Below, piece by piece: positions 1 to 10,344 of a DNA stretch of 64,000 nt. Location: positions 2,848 to 66,847 of the forward strand of contig MLAK01000746.1 of NCBI GenBank assembly GCA_001839685.1, read 5' to 3'. The notes beneath the pieces were generated by a model that saw only the letters and a program-made list of their open reading frames with translations, did no database searches and was not told where the DNA came from. The translations under genes and the position numbers were made by a program. Source of the stretch: Tritrichomonas foetus. Taxonomy: Eukaryota > Parabasalia > Tritrichomonadida > Tritrichomonadidae. Position 1 is the stretch's first letter. Every line of letters begins with the position of its first letter.

Positions 1-125
1 AGATAGATGAATGCAGAAATATGAATACAGATAGATGAATGCAGATAGATGAATATAGATAGATGAATAAAGAAATATGAATACCGATAGATGAATAAAG
101 AAATATGAATACAGATGGATCACAT
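1..125. repeat. 14-bp tandem repeat (minisatellite)
   Basis: Eight to nine head-to-tail copies of a 14-bp unit alternate between AGATAGATGAATRC and AGAAATATGAATAC forms. The array begins at or before the window edge and decays at about position 113. It does not keep an open reading frame that looks like protein. It lies in the spacer downstream of the Rab gene. Confidence 0.85.
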
Positions 126-762
126 GCAGATATTCATAAAATCATAGATATATGTGTGGCATTCTAGAATTATCAATTCTTCCTCATTGGCGCGTCACCG
201 TTTTTACTACTATTTTCTTGTGCGAGTTATAATCGATAGACAATTTGAAATTGGCTGTTTTGAATCAAATATATAAATAAAAGAATGTTGAGAAGACGGC
301 AAGGCTGCGTAAAACATATTATGCAACCGATTTAATCCCTCAATTATGTTGCGCCTATTGTAGGAGGATCTCAAAGTCAAAACTCCAGGGATTTAGCGCA
401 ATGGCTCTTGAAACCGCTATTTTTAACTAACTCCGTTTACTTTGATGTATTTCTGTTAAGGCCAAATATTAACCTATCTATGTCAATTCCCTCCTAAATC
501 ACCGAATGATTACTTGAATCACGTAAAATAAATCAGAAAATTTCTTAAAGAAATGCTAAACCTAAAACTTATGAGAAAGAAAGCAAAACTTTTGAAATTC
601 TGTGAATAATGAAATTAAATCTCCTTCCTCAAATGACAAGTCTTATTTAATATGAAATAAAATCCATAAAATCCGATCAAATAAAAAACAAAAGAAAACA
701 TTTTCCCGTAGCATGGTTTAGAAATGTAAAATAAAAATATAATATTTGGAGAGAGGTGGAAA
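126..762. other. Intergenic spacer with a GC-richer folded island
   Basis: AT-rich spacer downstream of the Rab gene. Roughly 290-425 is richer in GC and contains local complementarity: GCGTAA (307-312) with TTATGC (319-324), and TTGCGC (349-354) with GCGCAA (396-401) enclosing GGAG (363-366)/CTCC (383-386). No protein-coding signal is seen. A small structured RNA is possible but unproven. Confidence 0.35.
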
Positions 763-1356
763 TTAACAACACGAGCCTTGCTTTTCAGTGGTAGAATCAA
801 TTGATTTAACTGCAGGTGAAACATCAGCAGTTGAGCTGTTTTTGTAGTTTTGCACTGCAGTGAATTCAAGTTGCTTAAACAAAAGGTCGACGTTGTTTCC
901 AGTTTTTGCAGAAACCGCGAAAAATTGTGAGTTCACATTAGCTGCATATGCAGAGGCATCTTCCAACTTGACGACGTGCTCTTCGGTTAGATCTTCTTTA
1001 TTTCCGGCAATCACAAAAGGAATTTGACCTTGTTGGCTGAGGGAATTCACCCAATAGTTTAGATCATCAAAACTCGACTGTTTGGTCAAATCGAAAACAA
1101 GCAAGGCTGCCATTGAATCGCGAGTATATAATGGTGACAACGCTCGATATTTTTCTGCTCCGGCTGTATCCCACATTTGAAAAGAATATTTAATGTCGTC
1201 AATTTGGTCAACTTTTGTTGATGCAGCACCACCGACTGTTGCTACATTATTTGGAACGAAACTTTTTCCTAGCCAGCAGTTGATTAGACTTGTTTTTCCG
1301 ACTGACTGATTACCAAGTATAACGATTTTGAGGTTTGGATATGTTGGAAAAGTCAT
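763..1356 (-). CDS. Rab-family small GTPase
   Basis: A 197-residue Ras-superfamily GTPase of the Rab type, which would act as a GDP/GTP switch on an endomembrane. The P-loop GNQSVGKTSL (about residues 16-25), switch-I threonine in ATVGG, G3 WDTAGAEKYRALSPLYTR, G4 GNKEDL and G5 VSAKTG are all intact. The protein ends in GSCC, a double-cysteine site for geranylgeranylation by Rab GGTase. The catalytic glutamine after DTAG is replaced: the motif reads DTAGAE, as in Rif-like or GTPase-impaired Rabs, so intrinsic hydrolysis may be slow. The switch region resembles Rab5-group proteins, but subfamily cannot be fixed by eye. The start is supported by a TCATC initiator-like motif about 15 nt upstream of the ATG. 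It is divergent from the DENN gene next door. Confidence 0.93.
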   Translation of the reverse strand: MTFPTYPNLKIVILGNQSVGKTSLINCWLGKSFVPNNVATVGGAASTKVDQIDDIKYSFQMWDTAGAEKYRALSPLYTRDSMAALLVFDLTKQSSFDDLNYWVNSLSQQGQIPFVIAGNKEDLTEEHVVKLEDASAYAANVNSQFFAVSAKTGNNVDLLFKQLEFTAVQNYKNSSTADVSPAVKSIDSTTEKQGSCC

Positions 1357-1619
1357 TTTGTGTTTTGATGAAGAGTATTTTTGAAAGATAAGAGATTCGT
1401 GACAGCGGAAAGAAGGTCAAATTAATTGATCTAAACAGGCATGTTTATTGAAATTTTGAGATGATCCATCAATTTTCTGAAAAATCACTTGTCTAAACGG
1501 TCAACAACTCATCAATTTTGATGTTTTTTGAGTACTTTTATGTGCAAATTTTCAATTAATAAGTAGTCCTTGTTTTGACCATTTAAATTCACAAAATATT
1601 TACTACAAAACTTTTCTCC
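1357..1619. promoter_or_regulatory. Divergent intergenic promoter region (Rab / DENN)
   Basis: A 263-bp spacer between two divergent genes must hold both promoters. It contains TAAACGGTCA at 1494-1503 and a one-base variant TGACCATTTA at 1576-1585, 34 nt before the DENN start. These resemble the box found immediately before six other genes in the window. Confidence 0.4.
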
Positions 1620-2897
1620 ATGACAGACAGATACGAAACAATCGATAAAAACTCCTTTCTTCGTTTTTACAATGGTGAGGGAACATTTTTTGAAAGCTTA
1701 AGTGTTTGGGTTATTGATTCAAATATGATTAATCGACATCTCCTTTGGAGCTTTCCGCGAAACACTCAATCATTAAATGGCTCGTCGTCAGATCACATTT
1801 TTCCTTCAGTCAATTCTTTACCGGATTTAAGCGAACCCATTTTTCATATGGCGACTGTCTCACCTGAAGACGGAATTAGAATAATCTACTCAATTATGTT
1901 CGAAGCGCAATCCAATATACAGTTTGGTGGTGCCGACGGAACCTACAAAATACCGGAACGAAGCCTAGTCATATTGGCCATTGAATCCAAATATTTTCAC
2001 CCTTCATCATACAAAAGTATTCTTACCCATCTTTACAATCGACTCCCTTACAAAGCCGTCATGCTTGATACAGAAATTGATTATTATATTAATCCAAAAA
2101 CCAATCGTACAAAAAATAGTTTTGAATTCATTGGACTTCCTTTTGACTTAAGCCAGGAAGCAGAAATTGGTAGATTCCATCACTTCATTTTTTCAACACT
2201 ACCTGTAAAACAAATTTTATCCTTAATTTTCTATTTATTATGTGGCTCAAGTACACTGGTCACTTCATCAACTACAACACAGTTATGTTTTGGATGTTTT
2301 TCAATGTTATCGTTATTATATCCAATTCAATGGCCGAATATGCTTGTTACTGCTCTTCCTGAGTATCTTCTTGATTATGCATCAGCTCCAGTGCCGTTTA
2401 TTATTGGTATTCCATTTAACTTATTAAGCAAACCACAATTGGCACATTTTGAATCGGAATTAATAGTAAATCTTGATTTTGCAAATGTTAGTTCACCAAA
2501 TACAATTGATATCAAAGGAAAATACAAACTTTTGTTAAGGAAAGTTGCACAAAAAATAAATAAGGCACTCGATATTTATCGCGAAAATGGAATCTTTCAA
2601 GCAGCGGAAATACAAATTTATATTTGGGAATATATAATTGGAATTGCATTAATTGCAACTGATAACATTGGTTCTGATTATAGTGATAAAGAATTAATGG
2701 ATAAATTGGCAGTTCAGATTTTCGAGCTTTCGAAAACTCCAAACAAGAAAAATTCTCCAGTACTTGATGCACTCATTGATGGAACTGTATTAGTTCATTT
2801 TAGTGAGTTGATTCTTGAAAGGAATACCGAAAACATGCCAAAGAAATTCTTCTCAGTCACCAAAAACATGGGTCCACTCATGAATTCCCTAAAATGA
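1620..2897 (+). CDS. DENN-domain protein (probable Rab guanine nucleotide exchange factor)
   Basis: The 425-residue product matches the uDENN-cDENN-dDENN layout. The N-terminal third includes the region around SILTHLYNRLPYKAVML. The central cDENN core has a hydrophobic strand-helix pattern (ILSLIFYLLCGSSTLVTSS), then LSLLYPIQWPNMLVTALPEY and LDYASAPVPFIIGIP, the most recognisable DENN signature. The family catalyses GDP release from Rab GTPases on membranes. Here it sits next to a divergent Rab gene, which is suggestive but not proof of a cognate pair. No transmembrane segment is seen. The substrate Rab is unknown. Confidence 0.8.
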   Translation: MTDRYETIDKNSFLRFYNGEGTFFESLSVWVIDSNMINRHLLWSFPRNTQSLNGSSSDHIFPSVNSLPDLSEPIFHMATVSPEDGIRIIYSIMFEAQSNIQFGGADGTYKIPERSLVILAIESKYFHPSSYKSILTHLYNRLPYKAVMLDTEIDYYINPKTNRTKNSFEFIGLPFDLSQEAEIGRFHHFIFSTLPVKQILSLIFYLLCGSSTLVTSSTTTQLCFGCFSMLSLLYPIQWPNMLVTALPEYLLDYASAPVPFIIGIPFNLLSKPQLAHFESELIVNLDFANVSSPNTIDIKGKYKLLLRKVAQKINKALDIYRENGIFQAAEIQIYIWEYIIGIALIATDNIGSDYSDKELMDKLAVQIFELSKTPNKKNSPVLDALIDGTVLVHFSELILERNTENMPKKFFSVTKNMGPLMNSLK

Positions 2898-3413
2898 TTT
2901 CTCGAAAATGAATTCTTTAAATGAAACAGAGAAGAAATAAATCGAATATAAAAATTTAATTCGAAAGTTAGATTTGGATCGCTTTTGTTATCCAAAAAAC
3001 TTTCTAAACATGAAAGATCTTATTTGTTTATAAATCTAAATTTATAGTTATTTTCCTTTGGTATTTTTGTGTTCTTTTATGAATAAATAAAAGTAATTCC
3101 ATTAATAAATAATATTCGGCATAAATAAAAAGAAAAATCAAACAGAAACAAGATAGAATGAATTGCAGTTAGTTAGGAATATTGATATTAACATAAATTT
3201 TTATATATCTGGAAGGAATTCCAGTTTATCAAACATAATTTAACTGTTGAGACACAATTAATTGAGCGTATATTTTTTCTCGTTACTTAGTAAAACTCAT
3301 ACATTTATTAAAACAGATGCATGTCTACTCTTTTGCACAACCGAAACCATTTCACTTATAAACACAAAACGCAAAAATAACTTTAATATTATTACGAAAC
3401 CATAAAATAAGTA
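2898..3413. other. AT-rich spacer between convergent genes
   Basis: About 515 bp between the 3' ends of the DENN gene and the bromodomain gene. No coding, repeat or RNA signal was seen. Confidence 0.6.
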
Positions 3414-4115
3414 CTAATCATCAAGCTTGGCTCTCCTTTTGATCAAATCAAGTTCATCTCTCAGTGCAAGAAGTGTTGATGTGGATAGTTCACAAATATT
3501 TACTTTAAGTGATGTTTTATCACCCACAAGCTGAGGCTCCATTGATTTCAAACAGTCAAAAATTTGAAGAATATGTTTTGGATTTTTCAGTTTTTTGATA
3601 TCATTTCCAATCTGTGCTATTTCTTCATTTGTCATTTGAACATCTTCTGGTTCTGATGGATTAGGTGTTAATGCCATAATCGATGGTGACTTTTTTGTTA
3701 AGTATGGACTGACCAACGACACAGCCTTGATTGCAGACACAAATTCGTCACATAATAGGCCTAGTTGTGTGAGCCAATCATCAAATGGCGTGTCTGTAAA
3801 CCCTTGTGTATATTGCGCAAATAAATAAGACAACTCAGTTGCGATAATTCCAATCAGCGCTTCATTCCCATTGTATAATATAGCATTTGACCAAATAAGC
3901 TCCATATCCGATTTCCACTGTTGAACTGTGTCATATTTATCGCTTTCTAAGTTTTCCCTGACTTTTGTTAAGTCCATTGGCGTTTTAATTACTTCGTAAT
4001 AATCAGGACAATTGTCTAACTCTGGATCAATAGGATCGACAAATAACTCTGCAATTCGATTAGTCATTAATTCATCCATAATTTTAAGGCATTGTTGTTT
4101 TAAAGTCGCTTTCAT
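3414..4115 (-). CDS. BET-like protein: single bromodomain plus NET domain
   Basis: I place the start at the internal ATG (4113-4115), giving 233 residues. The bromodomain then begins at once, and an initiator-like TCAATA lies just upstream; the longer frame to 4178 adds 21 unlikely residues. The bromodomain (about 1-110) has DPIDPELDNCPDYYEVIKTP, the ZA loop and PMDL. The acetyl-lysine-binding asparagine is present in SNAILYN (Asn82). The C-terminal 70 residues end with NICELSTSTLLALRDEL, which fits the NET (extra-terminal) domain of BET proteins. Such proteins read acetylated histones and recruit transcription factors. A paralogue with the same layout lies at 20122-20811. Function at specific promoters is inference. 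Confidence 0.85.
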   Translation of the reverse strand: MKATLKQQCLKIMDELMTNRIAELFVDPIDPELDNCPDYYEVIKTPMDLTKVRENLESDKYDTVQQWKSDMELIWSNAILYNGNEALIGIIATELSYLFAQYTQGFTDTPFDDWLTQLGLLCDEFVSAIKAVSLVSPYLTKKSPSIMALTPNPSEPEDVQMTNEEIAQIGNDIKKLKNPKHILQIFDCLKSMEPQLVGDKTSLKVNICELSTSTLLALRDELDLIKRRAKLDD

Positions 4116-4400
4116 TTCGGCACTATTGAAAAAGTGTTTAACGTACATAAAATAAACCTCACAAAAAGACAATCTCATTCATTCAGCAAAGCTTCCATAT
4201 TTAAACTTTAGATATAACATATGTTTTTCTAAAAAAAAAGAACATTAACAAAATAATATAATGAGAAGAAAAAAGGAAAATTTACAAATTTCATGCATAA
4301 AAACAATTTACATACAATATAAAAACATTCAAATAAAGTATACTCCACACTAATATATATTCAAATATATCAAAATATCAAAATTAAAAATACAATGACA
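4116..4400. other. Spacer upstream of the bromodomain gene
   Basis: A 285-bp AT-rich spacer with short A/T runs. It holds the promoter of the bromodomain gene and the 3' end of the membrane-protein gene. Confidence 0.5.
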
Positions 4401-7145
4401 TCATTCTGATAAATTCTCATTTGTTTCCATGGTTTTTTCATCCAATTGGCTATTTTGATTTTCTGCGAGTGGTGAAATACCTGTTTGCACAGTCGATTCA
4501 CTCATGTCATCTTTAGACTGGTCAAAATATGCCAAACCAGCCGCTTTAAACAAGCTTATGCCATTTCCAAGATTTTTCTCCATTGATGTACCACTTTCTT
4601 TCAGTTCTAAAGAGTTTGTTACAGTACTAGATGCTTTAGAGCGGGTTGAGTCTGTTTCAGGCGAGCTGTTTTGATGATTTTCATAGGATTTAAGAATATC
4701 GCTACTTTTGGGAAAGTAATTCACAAAAGTTGACTCGTCAGATGTATCATCCGCCAAATTATAAAATGTCTTCTGTTTACTGCTACTACTGTTGAATTGA
4801 CTAGAACTATCACTTTTCTTATCCTTCAACTCACTACTATAACTGGTCAAAGAATATTCAGAATCTGAATTTTTTTCTTTAATAGATCCACCTACTAACA
4901 TTTTATATAAAACATTTAAAAATGAAATAATTACTGGGATGAATATTAAACAGATTAACCATATTGAGAGATTGTAGGCATTATATGGAATTTTAACAAG
5001 TAGAAGTTCACGAAACTCGTTGTATCGGTGATTCACATCTAAACAAGAACCATTAACAATTAATTGAGTATCAATATAAGCTAAATAGAGACTATTATCG
5101 GAAAATAGGAAGTCTTGGTAAGATTCAAGACTTTCTGAAAGATCGGCATAAACTGATGCAAGATAATTAGAAATTTGATATAAATCTTGTTTGACGATTT
5201 TTGTAACTAAATCATTCATTTGCTTTTCAATTGAATAGATTTCACCATAAATTGTAAACTCTTTCAAAATTTGTTGAACAGTCTCCAAATTTTTTAATCC
5301 ATTGGTGACAGGCTGACTTATTAAATAATTGTATGATTTAATACTCATATTTTCTGTTGCACATGTACTAATTTCTGTGAGAGAATAGCCGTAACAAGCC
5401 TTCCCTTGAGAAAATATTTCCCGATAAGCATCAGCAAAGAGCTTATCGGTTTGAATGTGCAAGTTAATGATCCTATCTTCGATTATGTCTAAATCAGAAT
5501 TATAAAGTTTTGTGAAAATCGAAAATAAATGATTATTATTAATGCTTGAACTTGTTAGATTTTCAAATAACTTTTCACCGATTTCATAATACGGATAAAG
5601 CGTGGCCTGTGTATCATAGTCGAAAACAGCAAAATATACTAATGGATTCAAGATTGCTTCAACTTGTTTGGCAATGTTAGGAATGACAGTGTCAAGAATT
5701 TCATAGATTAGATTATTTATAATAAATTCATGACCAGAAGTTAAAATTCCAAAATTGGTTGATGAACCTACGTAACCAGTTTGACATTCAAAAAGGCGGA
5801 AAAACACATTATATTGATCATCCACATGATTATCATCAAACAATTTATCCATATTAAACATAGCTTGCTGTAAAAAGAGAGCATGGCCAATGTAACTACC
5901 TACAAGGAATGTAATAGCAGCGATAAATAAAACGTTCAAGGAGGAAAAGATCGAAATCCATATTCTTCGATGAAATATCCATGCAATCATAAATAAGATA
6001 CAAAGAAAGATACCGCAAATTGAAATTCCTATTCCAATATCTATTGCTTTTGAACGAAATGTGAACTCTTTATCCAAAAATTCTGTTGTTGAGTTTCGAA
6101 GTTGATAAGAAAATGCATTAAGACTGAATTCAATGAAAGAATCCAGTTTGGGCATGTAAATGTCATCCCAATCACTCAATTCTGAAATCAGATTGGCATG
6201 AAGCTTGTGCGGTATTTCAAAATAAGATAAAAAAGATTCTGAAATATTTTCAAAGATATCAAGACAATTATCATACAAAACTCCATCTCTTCCTTTACAA
6301 TTAGTAATTTTTAAAATTTGTTGATTAATTAAATCTGAGCGACTATAATTATTTAATAAATTAAAACAATCATTCGTGCATTTCATTGTGTTTGGTAAAA
6401 TGGGATCAAGATACTTTTTATATAATTCTTGAAATCCAGCTTTTTTGACTGTCTTATTCAATTCTTTACTCAATGTTTCGAAATTAGTCATTGATTGCCG
6501 AATTTGTGTGAAAATTGAGTTGTTTGTTTGATAGCCTATTTTTTCATAGATGTTTTTTGAATAAACATTGAATTCATCAAATGGTGAAAAACCTTGAATT
6601 AATTCTTGATTTTTAAAAGCAAGCTCAACAATGCCATAGCACATTTCATAGATGAGTTGATCAATTGAGTCGCAAATTGATGAAGTGTATTCCTGAAATA
6701 CTGGGAAGTCATTTTTGAGTTGTGTTGCTTTAATTAGGATGACCACAGATATGCAAGCAAGAATAAGTTCGAAAGCAATTTGAAGAAGTTTCAATAAAAC
6801 AACAATAGTCGCGCGCCAAAATGATCCATTCTTTTTCTTTGGCTTGATCCAAAAAGTCCACAAGATTAGTGAAAAAAATAATACTATTAAAAAAACTGAG
6901 ATTGTGATGAGAAAAAACTTGAAAGGAACGCTGTAAAACGATAGGCTGTAGTCTTTTAACCGAGTGTAGTATTGCGTGGTGTTGACTGTGAGTGGAAATT
7001 TGGAAGTTGATGTGATTCCATCTTTTTGAAGTCGGAAGACGTCCATCCTATTAAGGAGGAAGGTTGAAATAAATAAATTATCGGGAGGGATTTTTAGTTT
7101 CGTCAGATTTCTCGCCTCAGCAGTAAAAAAGAGAAGAAAAAACAT
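4401..7145 (-). CDS. Prominin-like five-span membrane protein with serine-rich tail
   Basis: 914 residues. A short hydrophobic N-terminus ending near ARN may be a signal peptide. Transmembrane segments are at about 76-98, 112-135, 369-391, 396-420 and 726-751. Two large loops (about 140-368 and 421-725) carry many NxS/T sites and scattered cysteines (158, 169, 256, 260, 283, 294 in the first). A 163-residue cytoplasmic tail is rich in Ser, Thr, Asp and Lys. An outside N-terminus, five spans, two large glycosylated loops and a cytosolic tail is the topology of prominin (CD133), which marks membrane protrusions and flagella-like structures. I see topology, not a diagnostic motif; Tweety-like channels are an alternative. 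The tail has many potential phosphorylation sites. The start is the first Met, preceded by TCACTC about 20 nt upstream. Confidence 0.55.
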   Translation of the reverse strand: MFFLLFFTAEARNLTKLKIPPDNLFISTFLLNRMDVFRLQKDGITSTSKFPLTVNTTQYYTRLKDYSLSFYSVPFKFFLITISVFLIVLFFSLILWTFWIKPKKKNGSFWRATIVVLLKLLQIAFELILACISVVILIKATQLKNDFPVFQEYTSSICDSIDQLIYEMCYGIVELAFKNQELIQGFSPFDEFNVYSKNIYEKIGYQTNNSIFTQIRQSMTNFETLSKELNKTVKKAGFQELYKKYLDPILPNTMKCTNDCFNLLNNYSRSDLINQQILKITNCKGRDGVLYDNCLDIFENISESFLSYFEIPHKLHANLISELSDWDDIYMPKLDSFIEFSLNAFSYQLRNSTTEFLDKEFTFRSKAIDIGIGISICGIFLCILFMIAWIFHRRIWISIFSSLNVLFIAAITFLVGSYIGHALFLQQAMFNMDKLFDDNHVDDQYNVFFRLFECQTGYVGSSTNFGILTSGHEFIINNLIYEILDTVIPNIAKQVEAILNPLVYFAVFDYDTQATLYPYYEIGEKLFENLTSSSINNNHLFSIFTKLYNSDLDIIEDRIINLHIQTDKLFADAYREIFSQGKACYGYSLTEISTCATENMSIKSYNYLISQPVTNGLKNLETVQQILKEFTIYGEIYSIEKQMNDLVTKIVKQDLYQISNYLASVYADLSESLESYQDFLFSDNSLYLAYIDTQLIVNGSCLDVNHRYNEFRELLLVKIPYNAYNLSIWLICLIFIPVIISFLNVLYKMLVGGSIKEKNSDSEYSLTSYSSELKDKKSDSSSQFNSSSSKQKTFYNLADDTSDESTFVNYFPKSSDILKSYENHQNSSPETDSTRSKASSTVTNSLELKESGTSMEKNLGNGISLFKAAGLAYFDQSKDDMSESTVQTGISPLAENQNSQLDEKTMETNENLSE

Positions 7146-8350
7146 TTTTGATTCAAAACGAGTGAAATTTTATATCCATATGAGTTTTTGGTATTCAAAA
7201 ACTGGAAAAATAGATGATTTTTCCTCAATTTTTCATTCATGAGATTTCCAGTGATTTTTTGAATATGTAAATCGATCAATAAGTATAGAATTCATTCATT
7301 TTCTTTTGAAGAGGCATAGCGCTAATTCGTTTTTTTTTGAAATAAGATAAAATCAGCACATTCAATTGTTTTAATGCGAATTATTAGACTTTATAAAATG
7401 CATAGAAAATTAATAATTGATAAATTTTTAATCGTAGAAATTATCTTTTGTGTTTCTCCTTCTTTTCGAGAAATAAAGTAATATAATGATAATTTATTGC
7501 TCAAATTTAGCATATAATATCAATTTGAAATATTTAAACAAGTATAAAAAATTATGCGGTTGGCATGAAATAATTATTGAACCAGACAATTAAGTAATTT
7601 ATAGATTTAGAAACTAAACCCTGAACTACATATCGTAATGCATGCTTGGAGAACTCTGATGAAATGAAAAAGATTTGATATATTCCAATAATAACTAATT
7701 CTTATTTTTACTTCAAATTCGAACACAATTTCTTTTCAATTCTAGATTTACAACTTGTATGTCATATTATTTTATAAATTAAGACCTATTACATTTCTTT
7801 TCTTTTTTTTCTAGATAAGTGAGGGATAAGCCAATATTGACTTTTTCATTGATATTAACAATTTCTCATATGTCTCTTATATTATTAATCCTTGTTTAAA
7901 ATTTCTAAGGTAAGAAACTCAGGGAAAGATTCTTTCGCCTTTTTTTAAACGTAATTATTTTTTGAATAAAGTATTCTCAAATTAATTTGAGAAAATTCAA
8001 TGGTTAGAATCAAATTTTTCGAGATTATAAGAGATAAAAAGCAATACAAGAAAAAACAATGCAAATTCTAAAGAATTTATGCGTATTCAGGTAAGAAAAA
8101 TTTGAAATTTAGATGAAAAATGTGACCATAGTTCTCAGCAAGTCGTTTTTTCTTCGCATTTTGATTTTGATAAGTTTTAATTTGATAAACTCATAAACTT
8201 TTTCAAATAATTTCGTTAAATATTCGAATATTACCCAGCTTTTTCATAAGACAATATTCAAATTTTTGAAGTCATGGTGAATACAATTCCCCTGGATATT
8301 TTGATTATTTAAATTAAAACAAAATCAAACAAACCTGCTCAATTGCTCAA
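7146..8350. other. Long AT-rich intergenic region
   Basis: About 1.2 kb between the divergent membrane-protein and Myb genes. Only A/T-rich sequence with short homopolymers is visible. No long ORF, terminal repeats or GC-rich island was recognised. Near the Myb start, TCAATT occurs just upstream of the ATG and may be its initiator. Confidence 0.6.
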
Positions 8351-9595
8351 ATGAGTGATTCGTTGCTGCCTCTTGCTCCAACCCGCATGCGCCAAAAGCG
8401 TGGTGCTGCTTCCAAGAACAAGGTGTGGAGTGAGGCTGAGGACGCTAAACTCATCCGTATCGTTAACAGTATCACAATGAATAAATCTCCGATGACGCCA
8501 ATCAACTGGTTTAACGTTGCTTCATTCTTCCCGAATAAGACGCAAACGCAAGTAACCGACCGCTGGGTAAAAGTTTTGGACCCAACCCTCGTCAAGGGAT
8601 CCTGGTCGCGAGAGGAGGACGAGAAGATCATCGATTTCGTACAAGAAAACGGACCTAAGCACTGGGCCAAACTCGCTAGTATGCTTCCTGGCCGCCTTGG
8701 GAAGCAAGTTCGTGAGAGATGGGTCAACCATCTCGATCCAAATGTCAACCGCGGCCCGTGGACGCCCGAAGAAGACGAAATCATTATCGACCTCCACCAG
8801 AAGCACGGAAACCACTGGACTTATATCAGCACGCACCTTCCTACCCGCAGTGACAACGCGATTAAAAATCGATGGAATTCTACACTTTCAAAACGATTTG
8901 AGTATCAGACCAAAAACTCAAAGTCCGCCCAAAACAAAAGCAATAACTTGAATAAAAATAACATCCAGCCATCTTCTCCAAATTATCACGCGAGTGTAAA
9001 ATTTCAACAAAACTCAGGAATTCCACCACTGGTTCAGAAGGCGCCTATTCAAATGCAGCCTTTCTCTCCTTTACAGTCAATCAGCCCATTCCCTCCGCAA
9101 CAGCAACTGAATCAATTTTTGTTACCACCCAACCAAATACATTCTCAAAATATCCTAGTCAACCAATTATCTCCACAAAATGTTACATCTGGCCAATTAA
9201 CGACACAAAATCAATTCTTCTCACCACCAAACGCAGTTGGTGGGAAAACAGTCCAGATTGAATTGGACTCTTCACAATCGGAGCTGCCATATAGATTGTC
9301 TCCTCAGCAGCTTCCCATCACTTCTCCCGCACCAACACCAATTAAATCAAATCAAAAGAACAAGCTCGCACTCCCATCCATTTCGATTCTTGTACAATCG
9401 CAATCGGATCTCTCAGCAAGCTTAAATATTAGCCCGGATTTGAATAATAAGAAAGATATTTCAAGTAGCAGCCCTTCACTTCACCCAATTGAGTTCAACC
9501 GTTTTCCATCTATGCTCTTAGCACCATTGACGAGTGAGGTGAAGCCTCCAACGCTGGACCCACACACGGGCCTGATGAACCTTATCCTTCATTAG
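8351..9595 (+). CDS. Three-repeat (R1R2R3-type) Myb DNA-binding protein
   Basis: 414 residues. Three tandem Myb repeats occupy about 22-180. R1 has Trp26/53/72. R2 has Trp85/105/124 and the line LPGRLGKQVRERW. R3 has Trp137/156/175 and LPTRSDNAIKNRW. The Trp spacing and recognition helices are intact, so sequence-specific binding to AACNG-type sites is expected. The remaining 230 residues are Gln/Pro/Ser/Asn-rich, like an activation region. Trichomonads have large Myb families that act at core promoters and on adhesin or cell-cycle genes. The Myb half of the gene is clearly more GC-rich than its tail, which suggests codon bias. Its target sites may include the TAAACG boxes in this window, but that is inference. 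Confidence 0.93.
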   Translation: MSDSLLPLAPTRMRQKRGAASKNKVWSEAEDAKLIRIVNSITMNKSPMTPINWFNVASFFPNKTQTQVTDRWVKVLDPTLVKGSWSREEDEKIIDFVQENGPKHWAKLASMLPGRLGKQVRERWVNHLDPNVNRGPWTPEEDEIIIDLHQKHGNHWTYISTHLPTRSDNAIKNRWNSTLSKRFEYQTKNSKSAQNKSNNLNKNNIQPSSPNYHASVKFQQNSGIPPLVQKAPIQMQPFSPLQSISPFPPQQQLNQFLLPPNQIHSQNILVNQLSPQNVTSGQLTTQNQFFSPPNAVGGKTVQIELDSSQSELPYRLSPQQLPITSPAPTPIKSNQKNKLALPSISILVQSQSDLSASLNISPDLNNKKDISSSSPSLHPIEFNRFPSMLLAPLTSEVKPPTLDPHTGLMNLILH

Positions 9596-9932
9596 ACCCT
9601 ACATCGCATTACATCCCGTTTTCGTTGTGATGCCATATTAACTTCTACCTTCGTTTCTCTTTTTTAAGCGAAATAGAAACGATTTTAAAAAATACAAAAA
9701 ATAACAAAAGAAAACCCATCCTGACTTTTTTTAATTTTATATAATGAAATTAAAAGGAGCTTATTTTAACTCTTTCTTTGCTTTTTTACTCTTTCTTTTC
9801 TTTTAATTCTTTTTTTCTCTGCTACTGACTTTCTCTACCTATTTATTTATTTCTTTGATATTCCCAAGTCATCATTGAAATTAAAAAAAATAGGTGAAAA
9901 TATGGTGAATTGAAATAACCGCTAATCAACAA
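9596..9932. other. Spacer with T-rich 3' region
   Basis: About 340 bp, with long pyrimidine tracts (about 9640-9860) after the Myb stop. No gene or repeat was recognised. Confidence 0.5.
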
Positions 9933-10344
9933 ATGATATCAAACAAACTCGAAGAAGAAGAAAGTTGCTTGGATGAACTGATCCAGAATAAAATTTTAGA
10001 TCTCACTACAGATAATATACAAACTACTTCATTATTTTTTAACTCTCTAGACATTAGTGGAATTGATGATTTTAAACAAAATTTATTTTTTTCCATCTTA
10101 AATACAGTAAGTGTAAGACCATTGAATGTACAATTATTATGTAACTTCACATGTAATTTCTTTTCGCCGAGCTTTATCAATGAGAATGAAAAAATGGCAC
10201 TTTTGAAAGCGGTTGTTCACATTTTCCCAAGTAATGCTTTATATTTAGGAGAATCTTATCGATTATTTTTCCTCCATCTTTTCATAGAAAATGGATTTTT
10301 TGATGCCGAACAAGTTGTATCTGAATTTTCATCATTGTATTATA

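Noticed and set aside
615..869. 84-codon open frame in the Rab gene 3' area
   Set aside because: It overlaps the Rab coding end and the AT-rich spacer and has no domain or initiator motif.
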